A DNA stretch of 64,000 bases from Xanthomonas vesicatoria ATCC 35937 (lineage in GTDB: Bacteria; Pseudomonadota; Gammaproteobacteria; Xanthomonadales; Xanthomonadaceae): positions 2,914,001 through 2,978,000 of the forward strand of contig NZ_CP018725.1 in assembly GCF_001908725.1 (NCBI RefSeq), written 5' to 3'. Below, one piece after another: positions 41,117 through 50,363 of this stretch. Within the stretch, counting starts at the first letter, position 1. The number at the start of each line of letters is the position of its first letter. Both the position numbers and the translations under genes were made by a program. Below the pieces are notes generated by a model. The model was given only the letters and a program-made list of their open reading frames with translations, had not been told where the DNA came from and did not search any database.

Positions 41117-42754
41117 ATGCAGAGCCTGTTCGAAGTGGTGGTTCAACGGTTGGCGATGACCAGCTTGCAATCGGCCGCGCTGGTGGCGGTGGTGTGGCTG
41201 CTGTGTAAAGCCATGCCGCGCTTGCCGGCGTCCACGCAGTGTTGGCTGTGGTGGATGGTGTCGCTGCAGGCGGTGTTGGGCCTGTTCGTGGCGCCGGTCG
41301 AGCTGGCGGTGTTGCCGGCTGCCGCGCCGGTGGCGCAGGCGGTTGGGGCGACGGCGACGGCTCTGCCGAGTGCGTCGCCGTCGCTATGGGTGCGTTGGGT
41401 GGTGGCGGCCTGGTTGGCCGGGGTGGTGGTGATGCTGGCGCGCAGCGCCGTGGCGTGGCGCCTCAGCCGCGGCCAGGTGCAGGCCACCGAGCCGTGTACC
41501 GATCAAGCGCTGCTGGCGGCCCTGCAATTGGCCGCCGATGCGCATGGCTTGCGTCACACGCCGCCGTTGCGCCTGAGCGCGCAGATCGATTCGCCACAGC
41601 TCATCGGCCTGTGGCGGCCGGTGTTGTTGCTGCCCTCCCGCCGCCTGGCCAGCATCAGCGACGATGAGCTGGACATGGCGCTGACCCACGAGCTGGTGCA
41701 TCTGCGTCGGCAGGATCTGCTGTGGGGGCTGCTGCCGGCATTGGCGCAGCACGTGTTCTTTTTCCATCCGCTGCTGCATCTGGCCGCGCGCGAATACGCC
41801 ATCGCCCGCGAAGCCGCCTGCGATGCAGCGGTGGTGGCCGGTCATGTGCGCTGCCGTCACGACTATGGCCGCCTGCTGGTCAGCCTGGGGGTTTCGGCAG
41901 CGCCGGTGGCCGGAGTGTCCAGCGCATCGCCGAGTTTTCTGAGTCTCAAGCGCCGCTTGATCATGTTGCAAAACACCAACGCCACGCCGGGGTGGGGTGC
42001 GCGTGCGCTGGTCGCGGTGGCGGTCCTCGGCGTAGCACCGCTGCGCCTGGTCGCCATGCCCGCGCCGCTGCCGTCGCCCGCGCTGCAGCCGGTAGTGGTC
42101 ACTGCCAGCGCATCGCCGGCGACGTCGCCCGGCATGCGTCGTGCTAATGGCGCTGCGCCGCTGCAGCGGCAGGCAACGCCTGCGGCTCCGGCCGCCCCGG
42201 CCTCACCCGCGGCACCGGCAAACGGCGTGCTGGCCGGTGTTCTGGATGCGCCAGATGCGCCCGACGCACCCGACGCACCCGACGCGCAAGACAGCTGGCA
42301 GATGGACACCACCGGCTGGGATGCCGACGCACAACGAGACGCACGCGACGCCATCGACGAGGCCACACGCAGCGCGAAGGCCGCCGAGGTGGAGGCGCGG
42401 GCCGCCGCCCAGCAGGCCATCGATGCCAGCGATCTGCATGCCCAGATGCGCCAGGAAGAGCTGCAGGCCGCGCAGGACGCCTTGGCAGAGGCACGCGAGC
42501 AACTGGACTCGCTCGGCCCCGAACTGGAGCGGGCCAAACAGGACGCCCAGCAGCAGGTGCGCGAAGCGGCGCAGCAAATCCGCGAGGTGGCCTTGCAACA
42601 ACGCAATGCGCAATACGCCTATGTGGCCGCCGCGCGCCAGGCCGCCGAGTTGAGCCGCCACCAGGCCGAAGTGGACAAGGAAGCTGCACGCCAGGAGCGC
42701 CTCAAGGCCGCGCGTGCCAGACATTCCGCCGCCGGCGCGGACGAAGACAACTAG
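41117..42754 (+). CDS. M56 family (BlaR1-like) membrane metalloprotease
   Basis: A 545-residue inner-membrane protease. Hydrophobic helices lie at about residues 14-31, 43-62, 92-112 and 290-306. The zinc site HELVH spans residues 191-195 in MALTHELVHLRRQD, with Glu232 in AREAACDAAV as probable third ligand. Instead of a penicillin-binding sensor, the part after about residue 306 is Ala/Pro-rich, contains repeated APD units (about 375-390), and ends in a Gln/Ala/Glu coiled coil (about 400-540). The signal sensed is therefore unlikely to be a beta-lactam by the BlaR1 mechanism. GGAG lies upstream, and it is co-transcribed with the repressor. Confidence 0.9.
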   Translation: MQSLFEVVVQRLAMTSLQSAALVAVVWLLCKAMPRLPASTQCWLWWMVSLQAVLGLFVAPVELAVLPAAAPVAQAVGATATALPSASPSLWVRWVVAAWLAGVVVMLARSAVAWRLSRGQVQATEPCTDQALLAALQLAADAHGLRHTPPLRLSAQIDSPQLIGLWRPVLLLPSRRLASISDDELDMALTHELVHLRRQDLLWGLLPALAQHVFFFHPLLHLAAREYAIAREAACDAAVVAGHVRCRHDYGRLLVSLGVSAAPVAGVSSASPSFLSLKRRLIMLQNTNATPGWGARALVAVAVLGVAPLRLVAMPAPLPSPALQPVVVTASASPATSPGMRRANGAAPLQRQATPAAPAAPASPAAPANGVLAGVLDAPDAPDAPDAPDAQDSWQMDTTGWDADAQRDARDAIDEATRSAKAAEVEARAAAQQAIDASDLHAQMRQEELQAAQDALAEAREQLDSLGPELERAKQDAQQQVREAAQQIREVALQQRNAQYAYVAAARQAAELSRHQAEVDKEAARQERLKAARARHSAAGADEDN

Positions 42755-43235
42755 AGCCTCGCACCGCAGTACAGCGCGCATTGTTCTGGCAGTGTGCGCC
42801 AGATAGATCCCACGCGTGCGCACCACCCAAGCGTGAGGCAAGGCCTGCAGGCATCAGGCGGGCGGCGCCGTGGCTGGCATGTACCGGGTTGGTGATGGCT
42901 GATTGCTCTGTGACTGCGGCGGCCGGTGTGTCAGTGCCGCATGCTTTGTCGCTGGCGCCAACAGCCGCGGTAGCACTTGGCTCGTCCACCGGCGTGCAGG
43001 CGCTGCGTGACCGCTCTACCCGACTGACCGTTTCATCCAGCGCGACCACTGCAGTGACCGCGCCCGACACAGACACCACACCCCACTCAGGCGGGTCAGG
43101 CCACGCGCCTGCTCATCGACTCAGCACGTGTCGACGCAACCAGCGTCGGCAACGCCGTGGCCGTGTGTCGGCTGTTTTTCCCATCCGCCTGACCGCTACC
43201 GGCCGGCGGCACGCAGGTCCTCAAGGAGATCGCAC
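42755..43235. other. Intergenic region, no gene seen
   Basis: About 480 bases between the M56 gene and the first secreted paralog. A frame from 42781 continues past it but has no signal sequence or recognisable domain. No terminator was found, so read-through is possible. Confidence 0.4.
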
Positions 43236-44345
43236 ATGCATCAGATCACGTTCCCACCGCAGCGCTTGCGCCGTGCCTTGCTGCTTGCCCTCGGCGCGCT
43301 CGCTGCGCCCATGTTGATGGCAGCACCAACAACACCAACAACACCAACAGCTTCAACAGCACCAGCACCAGCACCAGCACCAGCACCAGCAACAGCAACA
43401 GCACCAGCACCAGCACCAGCACCAGCACCAGCACCAGCAACAGCACCAGCACCAGCAACAACAACAACAACAACAACAACACCAACAACACCAGCAACAA
43501 CACCAGCACTAGCAACAACGACATCACCGGCACTGGTAGCCAGCGCAGCCGCGATGCCGTTACCGCCCGCGTCGCCGGAGCCTGCCCATCTCGCTGCGCC
43601 ACGCGCTGCTCGAGTATTTGCGTCCGGTACTGCACCGGTCGCTCCTTCGGCGCCATCGGTCTCTGCCACCCCCGTCGCATCACCAGCACCGGCCGCGCCT
43701 GCACAGCACGCTCATCCACCCGCTCGTCCCGCCTCGCCCGCTGCGCCGATCTCTCCCGCTGTGATGCCCGTGCCCCCACCAATGTCTGCGCTTGCGCTTT
43801 CGACGTCACGCCCAAGGCACGTCGCGTCCGGCGCGCGATCAACTAAAGCCGCTTGCGGCAGCAGCGCGCAGGACATACAGGACGATGGCGATGCCTATGT
43901 GCTGGTGCAGGGCGAGCGCCATGTCATGCACGGCACCACTGACGATCTGCAGACCGCACAGCGGTACATCAACGCCAATGGCTGGGTGCTGTGGTTCCGG
44001 GCCAACGGCGTGCAGTACGTCGTACGCGATCCAGGTCTGCTGCATCGGCTGCGCACCGGCTATGCACGCAGCCTGCAACTGCGCGCGGCGCAGGACAGTT
44101 TGCAAGCGCGTCAGCAAGCGCTTGCCGCGCAACTCGCCGCATCAGCGGCCGGCACGCCCGCGCAAACGGCGCAGGGCGCTGCCAGCGATACACGGGCCCT
44201 GGCAGAGCAGCAGCGCGTGTTGACGCAAAAGCAGGCAGTGCTGGCCAGAAAGCAGGCCGGTGCCACGCGGCTGGCCACCCGCCAGGCGGTGAGCATCCTG
44301 CGCGAGGCACTTGCCAGCGGCCGTGCGACACGGGTGGCTGGCTAG
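43236..44345 (+). CDS. Secreted Ala/Pro-rich protein with a YVVRDP domain, paralog 1
   Basis: A 369-residue exported protein. The signal peptide is about residues 1-29 (RRALLLALGALAAPMLMAA). Residues about 30-195 are low complexity, first Ala/Pro/Thr from a hexanucleotide repeat, then Ala/Pro/Ser. A compact domain follows (about 208-275): DGDAYVLVQGERHVMHGTTD, GWVLWFRANGVQYVVRDPGL. A Gln/Ala coiled coil (about 285-365) ends the protein. The same domain and coil occur in the next gene. I know no named family; similar 'LWFR-GG-YVVRDP' segments are, from memory, attached to some M56 peptidases, which fits its position behind one. AAGGAG precedes the ATG. Function is unknown, perhaps a periplasmic partner of the protease. 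Confidence 0.75.
   Translation: MHQITFPPQRLRRALLLALGALAAPMLMAAPTTPTTPTASTAPAPAPAPAPATATAPAPAPAPAPAPATAPAPATTTTTTTTPTTPATTPALATTTSPALVASAAAMPLPPASPEPAHLAAPRAARVFASGTAPVAPSAPSVSATPVASPAPAAPAQHAHPPARPASPAAPISPAVMPVPPPMSALALSTSRPRHVASGARSTKAACGSSAQDIQDDGDAYVLVQGERHVMHGTTDDLQTAQRYINANGWVLWFRANGVQYVVRDPGLLHRLRTGYARSLQLRAAQDSLQARQQALAAQLAASAAGTPAQTAQGAASDTRALAEQQRVLTQKQAVLARKQAGATRLATRQAVSILREALASGRATRVAG
43321..43515 (+). repeat. Coding microsatellite (CCAGCA/ACAACA units)
   Basis: Runs of CAGCAC hexamers and ACA/CCA trinucleotides encode an Ala-Pro and Thr tract. Unit lengths are multiples of three, so slippage would alter tract length without breaking the frame. Confidence 0.9.
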
Positions 44346-44642
44346 CCGCAGCAGGTGCGCGCAAGCGTGGACACAGGCTTGCCGGTACGGCTGCGTTTTT
44401 CGATGGCGCGCAACGCGCTGCCGGCCGTGCGCCACGCTTGCACTGCCACCTGTGTTCCAGACAGCGCCAGCAACGGCAAACAGCGCGTGTTGGGTACCAC
44501 AAGACGGCGCGCGCGACGCCAACCCTGCAAGTGACTTCTCCTCTGAAGCACCCCAATCGGTAGCAGCGCACTACGACGCAGTGCGCTGCACCTGCGCATC
44601 ACAGGACAGATTCGCCAACCTTCTCCACACCAGGAAACTCCC

Positions 44643-45495
44643 ATGCTGCACATCCCCCCTGCATCGACGCGCGCTGGCGTGCCAACCATCCTCGCGATTG
44701 CGCTCATCAGCATGCTGACACCGTGCCGGGCTACGCCATCAGCCGGTCAGCCCGACCTTGCGCCAGTGCCCGCTAAGCCAACACCGGGCAGTGCATCGGC
44801 CGCAGTCGCTGCGACCGCGATGCCGCCTGCGGCGCACGCACCGGCAGCGCCGGCGACATCCATGCGCACGCCGGCCAGCGACGTGACCACTTACGGCCAT
44901 CTCATGCTGTCCGATCGCCCCGATCAGGATGCGTACGTGCTGTTTGAAGACGGCGAGGCCCTGATGCACGGCTCTACCGAGGATCTGGCCCGCACACGTC
45001 GCCTGGCCGGCGGCACGGGTGCGCTGCTGTGGTTTCGTCGCGGTGGCAAAAGCTACGTGGTGCGCGACCCGGGCACCCTGCAGCGCATCCGCGCGCTGTA
45101 CGCACCGGTCAGCCAGCTGGGCCAAGCCCAAGGCGCACTGGGCGAGCGGCAGGGCCGGCTCGGCGAGCAGCAAGCGGCGTTGGGGACGCAGATGGCCGCC
45201 ATGGCAGCACGCGATGCGGCCGCTGCCGTTGCGCAGGCGCGTGCGTCGCTCGCGCGCGCGCGACAACGCTGCGGCGCGGCCTGCTACATCAGCGACGCAG
45301 CAGGCCAATCCTGTCAGCCAGCGCAGCACGCAGCAGCGGATCGAGGCGTTGGCGACGCAACAGCAAGCGCTCGCCGCGCAGCAGGCCGATCTGGCAACGC
45401 AACAGGCCGCGGCAAGCGCGCGTGCAGACGGCCAAGCGCGGCAAGTCATGCGTGAGGCAATCCGGACCGGCCTGGCAAGCCCTTTGGCGCGTTGA
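44643..45495 (+). pseudogene. Secreted YVVRDP-domain protein, paralog 2, frameshifted in a CG repeat
   Basis: The frame starts MLHIPPASTRAGVPTILAIA (export signal), passes a short Ala/Pro linker, and carries the same domain as its upstream neighbour: DAYVLFEDGEALMHGSTEDL, LLWFRRGGKSYVVRDPGTLQ, and QLGQAQGALGERQGRLGEQQ as coiled coil. After about residue 206 the frame loses this pattern. The natural continuation (RIEALATQQQALAAQQADLA, ending REAIRTGLASPLAR) lies in another frame to 45495. Adding one CG to the (CG)6 run at 45251-45262 restores a protein of about 284 residues whose tail resembles paralog 1. Unrepaired translation would end at 45455 with an unrelated tail. AGGAA lies upstream. 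Confidence 0.7.
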
Positions 45496-45552
45496 TCGCG
45501 GCGGCCGCGGTTCGCCGATACTGCAGGGCATTGGCGGAAAGGCGAGCAGGCG

Positions 45553-46668
45553 ATGACGTACCGGGTGGTGGTGTTGGGCGGCTATGGGCACTTCGGTGCG
45601 CGCATCGTACGGGCGCTGGCCGCGTTGCCGCACGTGCACGTCATTGCTGCCGGGCGCCATCCCGGCGCGATCGCGGCAACCTGGCCCGAAGTCGCGCCCG
45701 GCCGTATTTCCGCATGCCGGCTGGATAGCGCCGCCGCCGATTTCGCCACGCGCCTGACAGCGACCGCAGCCGACGTGGTGGTGCACACTGCCGGGCCATT
45801 CCAGGGCCAGGACTATGCGGTGGCGCGCTGTTGTTTGCAGGCCGGCATGCATTACATCGACCTGGCCGACGGCCGTGCGTTCGTGCGCGATTTCCCTGCC
45901 GCGTTGCACGCGCTGGCACAGCACGCCGACCGCGTGGCGATCAGCGGTGCCAGCACCTTGCCCGCGTTGTCCAGCGCGGTGATCGATGCCCTGCTGCCGC
46001 GCTTTTCGACCCTGCACGCCATCGGCATGGTGATCGCTCCAGCGCAGGGCACCCCGCTGGGGCTGGCCACCGTGCGTGCGGTGCTGTCGTACTGCGGCAC
46101 GCCGTTTACCTGGTGGAGCGAGGGCCGTTGGCAGACCGTGGTGGGCTGGGCATCGCCGCAGCGTGTGCAGTTCGCACAGCTGGCCCCGCGGCTGGCATCG
46201 CCTTGCGACGTGCCCGACCACGATCTGCTGCCGCAGCGCTACCCCGGCGTGCGCAGCGTGCAGTTCAGAGCTGCGTTGGAGGTGACGTTCCTGCAGCGCT
46301 GCCTGGCCGCGCTGGCCTGGGTACGCCAACGCGGGGTGCCGCTACCGATGTCGCGTCTGGCACAGGCGTTTGCACGCGCGGGGCGCTGGTTCGATCGCTT
46401 CGGCACCGACTTGGGCGGCATGCGCGTGGAGCTGGCCGGCGAGCGCGATGGCCAACCGCTCACCGTACGCTGGGATCTCACCGCGGCGATGTTGCATGGC
46501 CCGGAAATTCCGTGTTTTGCGGCAATTCTGCTGGTCCGCAAACTGGCTGCCGGCCAGTCGCTGCCGAGCGGTGCGCACGCCTGCATGGGGCTGCTGACAC
46601 TGGCCGAATTCGAGCAGGAATTTGCTGCTTGGCAGATGCATACAGACGTAGTGGAAACGCGCGCGTAA
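45553..46668 (+). CDS. Saccharopine dehydrogenase-like NAD(P)-binding protein
   Basis: A 371-residue protein. The N-terminal Rossmann motif VVVLGGYGHFGARIVRALA (residues 5-23) and AAGRHP resemble the saccharopine dehydrogenase NADP-binding domain. VVVHTAGPFQGQDYAVARCC and GMHYIDLADGRAFV are typical of this group. The C-terminal half has hydrophobic and aromatic stretches and no clear catalytic residues for saccharopine. Proteins of this type are often of unknown substrate, so lysine metabolism should not be assumed. It lies 57 bases after paralog 2 on the same strand and may share its transcript. Confidence 0.8.
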   Translation: MTYRVVVLGGYGHFGARIVRALAALPHVHVIAAGRHPGAIAATWPEVAPGRISACRLDSAAADFATRLTATAADVVVHTAGPFQGQDYAVARCCLQAGMHYIDLADGRAFVRDFPAALHALAQHADRVAISGASTLPALSSAVIDALLPRFSTLHAIGMVIAPAQGTPLGLATVRAVLSYCGTPFTWWSEGRWQTVVGWASPQRVQFAQLAPRLASPCDVPDHDLLPQRYPGVRSVQFRAALEVTFLQRCLAALAWVRQRGVPLPMSRLAQAFARAGRWFDRFGTDLGGMRVELAGERDGQPLTVRWDLTAAMLHGPEIPCFAAILLVRKLAAGQSLPSGAHACMGLLTLAEFEQEFAAWQMHTDVVETRA

Positions 46669-46793
46669 GCGCTGCCGCGGGTTGCACACCACACAGTGCA
46701 ACTTTTATCAGCCGCTCTTCGGCATCACGCGCTGAGGATTGGCGAGATCGCACAGCTCACTCCAGCCCCAAATCTCCACTCGCAATACCCAAC

Positions 46794-47585
46794 TCATACC
46801 TGCCGCACCGTCCGAAACGCATCCATATCCGCAAACGTGCAAAAGTGAAAACGCGGGATCGTGATCGGGCCCGCCGCCGCAAGGCGCTTGAGCCAGCCGC
46901 CCACTGCGGCGCGGTAGTCGGCCTGTTCTGCGCTATCGAGCGTCTGACACAGGTAGGCCAACGAGATATGGAACTGGAAATTGACGTAATCCGGGCGCTG
47001 CAGGCGGGTCAACGTCATCAACGTTTGGCGCGCGGCTTCCAGGCGCTGTGCGGTCTGCGTATCGGCAGGGTGCAGCGGGATGAGCAGATTGTCGTTGTTG
47101 CCGGTCTTTGCCGCAGCCGGATTCACCACAAAGCTGCACGCACCCAGCGGCGCCGCAGTGCGTTGCATCAGCCGCGCGAGGAAATCGGCATGGATCTCGC
47201 TCAATGCCACATCGCGCGTCAGGTCGCTTGGCCATGGCCCGCTGGCGCGGTCGATCTCGTTGACCCCGCCCAGCAGGGTCACGTGATAACTGCTGGGCGG
47301 CAGCAGCGCAAACTTGCTCGCAAAGCGGTGCTCGGGCAGTTCGCGGTAGATGTCCAGCACGCGGTCGAAGCTATCGTAGCCGTCGCCCTGTTGCGGCAGA
47401 TGGCCCACGAAGGTATTGCCCGCAAACGGCAACGGGCGCCGGGAGCGCGCAAACTTGCGGCCGACATCGGAGGGCGCCGCAGGCGCCGCGGTGGCGAGTG
47501 CGGGCAAGGTAGCGGCCAGTGCCGATGCGCCGGCGCTGGCAAGCAGGGCGCGTCGGCTGATGCGTGGAGTCGGAAGCGGGGGCAT
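46794..47585 (-). CDS. Exported DUF1868 (2H phosphoesterase-like) protein
   Basis: A 263-residue protein with a twin-arginine-like signal (PRISRRALLASAGASALAAT). The DUF1868 domain, part of the 2H phosphoesterase superfamily, carries two H-x-T/S motifs: HVTLLGG (about residue 101) and HISLAYL (about residue 207). 2H enzymes cut cyclic phosphodiesters of nucleotides or RNA, so a periplasmic phosphodiesterase is a fair guess. GAGGAA precedes ATG 47585. It starts 10 bases after the stop of the TonB-dependent receptor gene, so the two are one operon. Import of a phosphodiester-containing nutrient would explain the pairing, but that is inference. Confidence 0.85.
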   Translation of the reverse strand: MPPLPTPRISRRALLASAGASALAATLPALATAAPAAPSDVGRKFARSRRPLPFAGNTFVGHLPQQGDGYDSFDRVLDIYRELPEHRFASKFALLPPSSYHVTLLGGVNEIDRASGPWPSDLTRDVALSEIHADFLARLMQRTAAPLGACSFVVNPAAAKTGNNDNLLIPLHPADTQTAQRLEAARQTLMTLTRLQRPDYVNFQFHISLAYLCQTLDSAEQADYRAAVGGWLKRLAAAGPITIPRFHFCTFADMDAFRTVRQV

Positions 47586-47595
47586 ATGCAGTTCC

Positions 47596-50259
47596 TCAGA
47601 GTCTGACATTGACGCCAAGCATCACCGTCGGTGCCATCTTCCAGGCCGACTGCACGTATTCCTGCTGGCGGCCGATGCGGTATTGATAGCCTTGCCCGGC
47701 CAGGTTGAGCACATCCAGGCTCACCGCCACCGTGGGCGATACGTCCCAGCCCAGTTTCAGGTCGATGCGATCCAGCGACTGCTGGTAGCGGTTGCGGTAG
47801 AACTCCAGCGCGCTGCTGTAGTTGGGGTAGCGGTCGTCCCACAGCTCGCCGGTGTGATTCCAGGCCAGCGATGCGCGCAGCGGGCCGCGCGCGTAATTCA
47901 GGCTCAGATTCCACAGCTGTTTGGGTTGCTGTGGCAACACCGTGAGCGAGGTGCGGGTGCCATCCCCCAGCACCACCGGATACGCCACGTCCAGCAACGT
48001 GATGTTGGCACCCACCGACAGGCCGTTCAGTGCAGGCAACCACGGGCCCAACTCCTTGATGGCACCGAGTTCGGCACCGCGCAGGCGCACCGGCCGGTCG
48101 GTGTTGCGCGGTTGGGTGACCAGCACCTGCTGGCCGTCGATGTCCTGCAGCTGGCCGTAACGAAAGATCTCGTCGGAAATCGTTTTGTGGAACAGCGCGA
48201 CCGACAGCAGGCTGCCGCCATCGTCGAAGGTCCAGTCGTGGCCAAGGTCCAGGTTCTGCGAGCGGCGCGGTTGCAGGTCCGGGTTGCCCTGATTGAGCGT
48301 GGGCGGGGTGCTGCCGAGGGTGAGCACACCGCCGTTCAATGCCATCTGGTCCAGGCGTGGTCGTCCGATCGAGCGCGATGCGCCAAGGCGCAGCGTGCCG
48401 TTGGCACTGGTCTGCAGTTGCGCGGCAAACGACGGCAACCAGTTGCGGTAGGTGCGCACCGCGCTGACCGGTGTCCAGGTGGCACCGCTCGCCTGCAGGC
48501 CGGCGCTGCCGAAGCGTGCCTGTTCCAGGCGGACGCCCCCGGCCACCCGCCAGCGTTCCCCGCGCCATTGCGCCTGGGCAAAGCCGGCGCGGACCTGCTC
48601 GTCCACGCTGTAACTGCCGCTGTTCTGGGCGCCGGTGTCCACCACGCCGCGCGCCTGCCCGGCAACCGCATCCCAGCGTGCGTCGGCCAGTGCCGGGGCG
48701 ATGGTCATCATCGGCATGTTGCAGCCCAGCGCGCAGGTGGCGCTGCCCGGCACATCGTCCAGCGAATACGGCAACCCGCTCCAGGTGGTGCGCTGTAACG
48801 TGGTCTGCATGTGCGTGCGTACCTGCCGCAGGCCCCAGGCCAGGCCCAGCCCGTGGCTGTCCTCCTCCATGTTGCGCCGCAGTTCCAGCTGCAGGTCGCT
48901 GACCCGCTCTGCGTAGGTCGTGCGCTCCTGCTGGTGGTTGAGGTTGGCGTAGCGTGCGGGGTCGTCGGCCTGAGTCGGATTCAACGCAGCGAAGGCAGGC
49001 AGGGTGCCGGTCCAGTCGAACGCGTAGGCCAGGCGGTTTTGCTGGAAGCGATCCCAGGTCTGCGGGTTGTCCACCGTGGCGCGCGAGGTGCTGGCGCGCA
49101 GCGCGCCGCGCCACTGTGCCGGCAGCTCGGCCAGCAATTCGCCATTGAGCCCGGACAGCCCGCGCTTCCAGCGCAACTGGCCCAGCTCGACAAGCTGATT
49201 GACGTTGTCCAGCGTGCCGCTTTGCGCGCCGGTGCGGGTCAGGCGCGCGCTGTTTTGCACCTGTGCGGCCTCGGTGGCGCGGTCTGATGCCTCGCGCTGG
49301 CGGAACGCGTACCCGGAGACATGGCCACTGAGCGGGCCGTCCGGCTGCCAGTCCATGCGCAGGGTGACGCCGCGGCGTTCGCGGGTGTTGTCGTAGTTGT
49401 ACCAACGCCGTTCGCTTGGAACCGCGTCGCCGACTCCCCCATAGGGCAGCGAAGCGCGCGTGCCATCGGCGCCGTACCAGTTCAAGGCACCACCGTTTTC
49501 CTGCTGTGGCACCGAGATCTCACGGCGCCACACGCTGGCCGCACCGAGGAACGCGAATTCACCCTCACGCCCGAAGCGCTTGCTCCATTTCAGTTCGCCT
49601 TCGCCCACCGGCGTGCGGCCGCCGTAGCGCTGCCCCATTAGGTTGGCGCCGCCCTTGGCGGAGGCCGTCAGCAGGCCGTCCGGTCGCGCGAAACCGGTCG
49701 CGGTGACTAGGTTGGTGACACCGCCAATGGCAGCGCCGTCGTTTTCCGGCAGCAATGACTTCACCACATCGATGCGGTCGACGAAGTTCGCCGGCAGCAC
49801 ATCCATCAATGCCTGCCGACTGCCGATGTCGTTGCTGGCGAATGCAAAGCCATCGATCAGCATACTGTTGTAGTTGCCGTTGAGGCCGCGCACGGTCACG
49901 TAGCGCGGTTCGCCCTGATATTCGACGGTGCTCACGCCGGTAACGCGGCGCAGCGCGTCGCCGATGTTGAAATCCGGCAATTGCCCGATGCTGTCGGCGG
50001 CAACCGAATCCACGATGGTGGGCGCGGCCTGCTTGGTGGCGATGGCACGGGTGTTCTGCGACTGGAACGAGGTGCGGACCTGCACGGCATCCAGGGTCTG
50101 CGCCGAGGCATCGGCGGGCGTCTCGGCGGCCTGGGCCGACGTGTGCATCCAGCTCACCACGGCGATGCCCAGCGCGAGCGACACTCTGCGACGCTGCGGG
50201 CCGCAGGCCGGACCGGGCAGACACAGAGCGCCAGAGGAAGAGGGATGAAACAGACGCAT
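47596..50259 (-). CDS. TonB-dependent outer membrane receptor
   Basis: An 887-residue active transporter. A signal peptide (about residues 1-45, ending SAQAAE) is followed by a possible TonB box (LDAVQVRTSF). The plug domain starts near APTIVDSVAADSIGQLPDFN and contains EPRYVTVRGLNGNYNSMLID and AAIGGVTNLVT. A barrel of about 700 residues ends in VMLGVNVRL with an aromatic/hydrophobic C-terminus. The plug wording is that of the TIGR01782 group, which in xanthomonads often imports plant carbohydrates. The substrate is unknown. It is divergent from a ROK regulator, with a palindrome 49 bases upstream of the start, and is followed by the DUF1868 gene. Confidence 0.93.
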   Translation of the reverse strand: MRLFHPSSSGALCLPGPACGPQRRRVSLALGIAVVSWMHTSAQAAETPADASAQTLDAVQVRTSFQSQNTRAIATKQAAPTIVDSVAADSIGQLPDFNIGDALRRVTGVSTVEYQGEPRYVTVRGLNGNYNSMLIDGFAFASNDIGSRQALMDVLPANFVDRIDVVKSLLPENDGAAIGGVTNLVTATGFARPDGLLTASAKGGANLMGQRYGGRTPVGEGELKWSKRFGREGEFAFLGAASVWRREISVPQQENGGALNWYGADGTRASLPYGGVGDAVPSERRWYNYDNTRERRGVTLRMDWQPDGPLSGHVSGYAFRQREASDRATEAAQVQNSARLTRTGAQSGTLDNVNQLVELGQLRWKRGLSGLNGELLAELPAQWRGALRASTSRATVDNPQTWDRFQQNRLAYAFDWTGTLPAFAALNPTQADDPARYANLNHQQERTTYAERVSDLQLELRRNMEEDSHGLGLAWGLRQVRTHMQTTLQRTTWSGLPYSLDDVPGSATCALGCNMPMMTIAPALADARWDAVAGQARGVVDTGAQNSGSYSVDEQVRAGFAQAQWRGERWRVAGGVRLEQARFGSAGLQASGATWTPVSAVRTYRNWLPSFAAQLQTSANGTLRLGASRSIGRPRLDQMALNGGVLTLGSTPPTLNQGNPDLQPRRSQNLDLGHDWTFDDGGSLLSVALFHKTISDEIFRYGQLQDIDGQQVLVTQPRNTDRPVRLRGAELGAIKELGPWLPALNGLSVGANITLLDVAYPVVLGDGTRTSLTVLPQQPKQLWNLSLNYARGPLRASLAWNHTGELWDDRYPNYSSALEFYRNRYQQSLDRIDLKLGWDVSPTVAVSLDVLNLAGQGYQYRIGRQQEYVQSAWKMAPTVMLGVNVRL

Positions 50260-50307
50260 GGGACGATCCGCGATGTCGGGCGGCCCCAACGCGGTGCCGC
50301 AGGCGGA

Positions 50308-50330
50308 TTAAATTAATCTTCTTAATTTAA
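50308..50330. promoter_or_regulatory. Palindromic operator between the TonB receptor and ROK genes
   Basis: TTAAATTAA-TCTTC-TTAATTTAA is a perfect nine-base inverted repeat with a five-base spacer. It is strikingly AT-rich inside GC-rich DNA. ROK repressors such as NagC bind AT-rich palindromes, so this is the likely site controlling both genes. Confidence 0.75.
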
Positions 50331-50363
50331 GCTAATGTGACAACAACTGCCCTTTTGCTGCCT

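Noticed and set aside
43321..43515. Possible CRISPR or direct-repeat array
   Set aside because: Units are 3-6 bases without spacers and lie inside a coding frame; it is a microsatellite.
47279..49405. Minus-strand open frame of 708 codons
   Set aside because: Overlaps the TonB receptor in another frame of the same strand; Arg/Gly/Ala-rich without domains.
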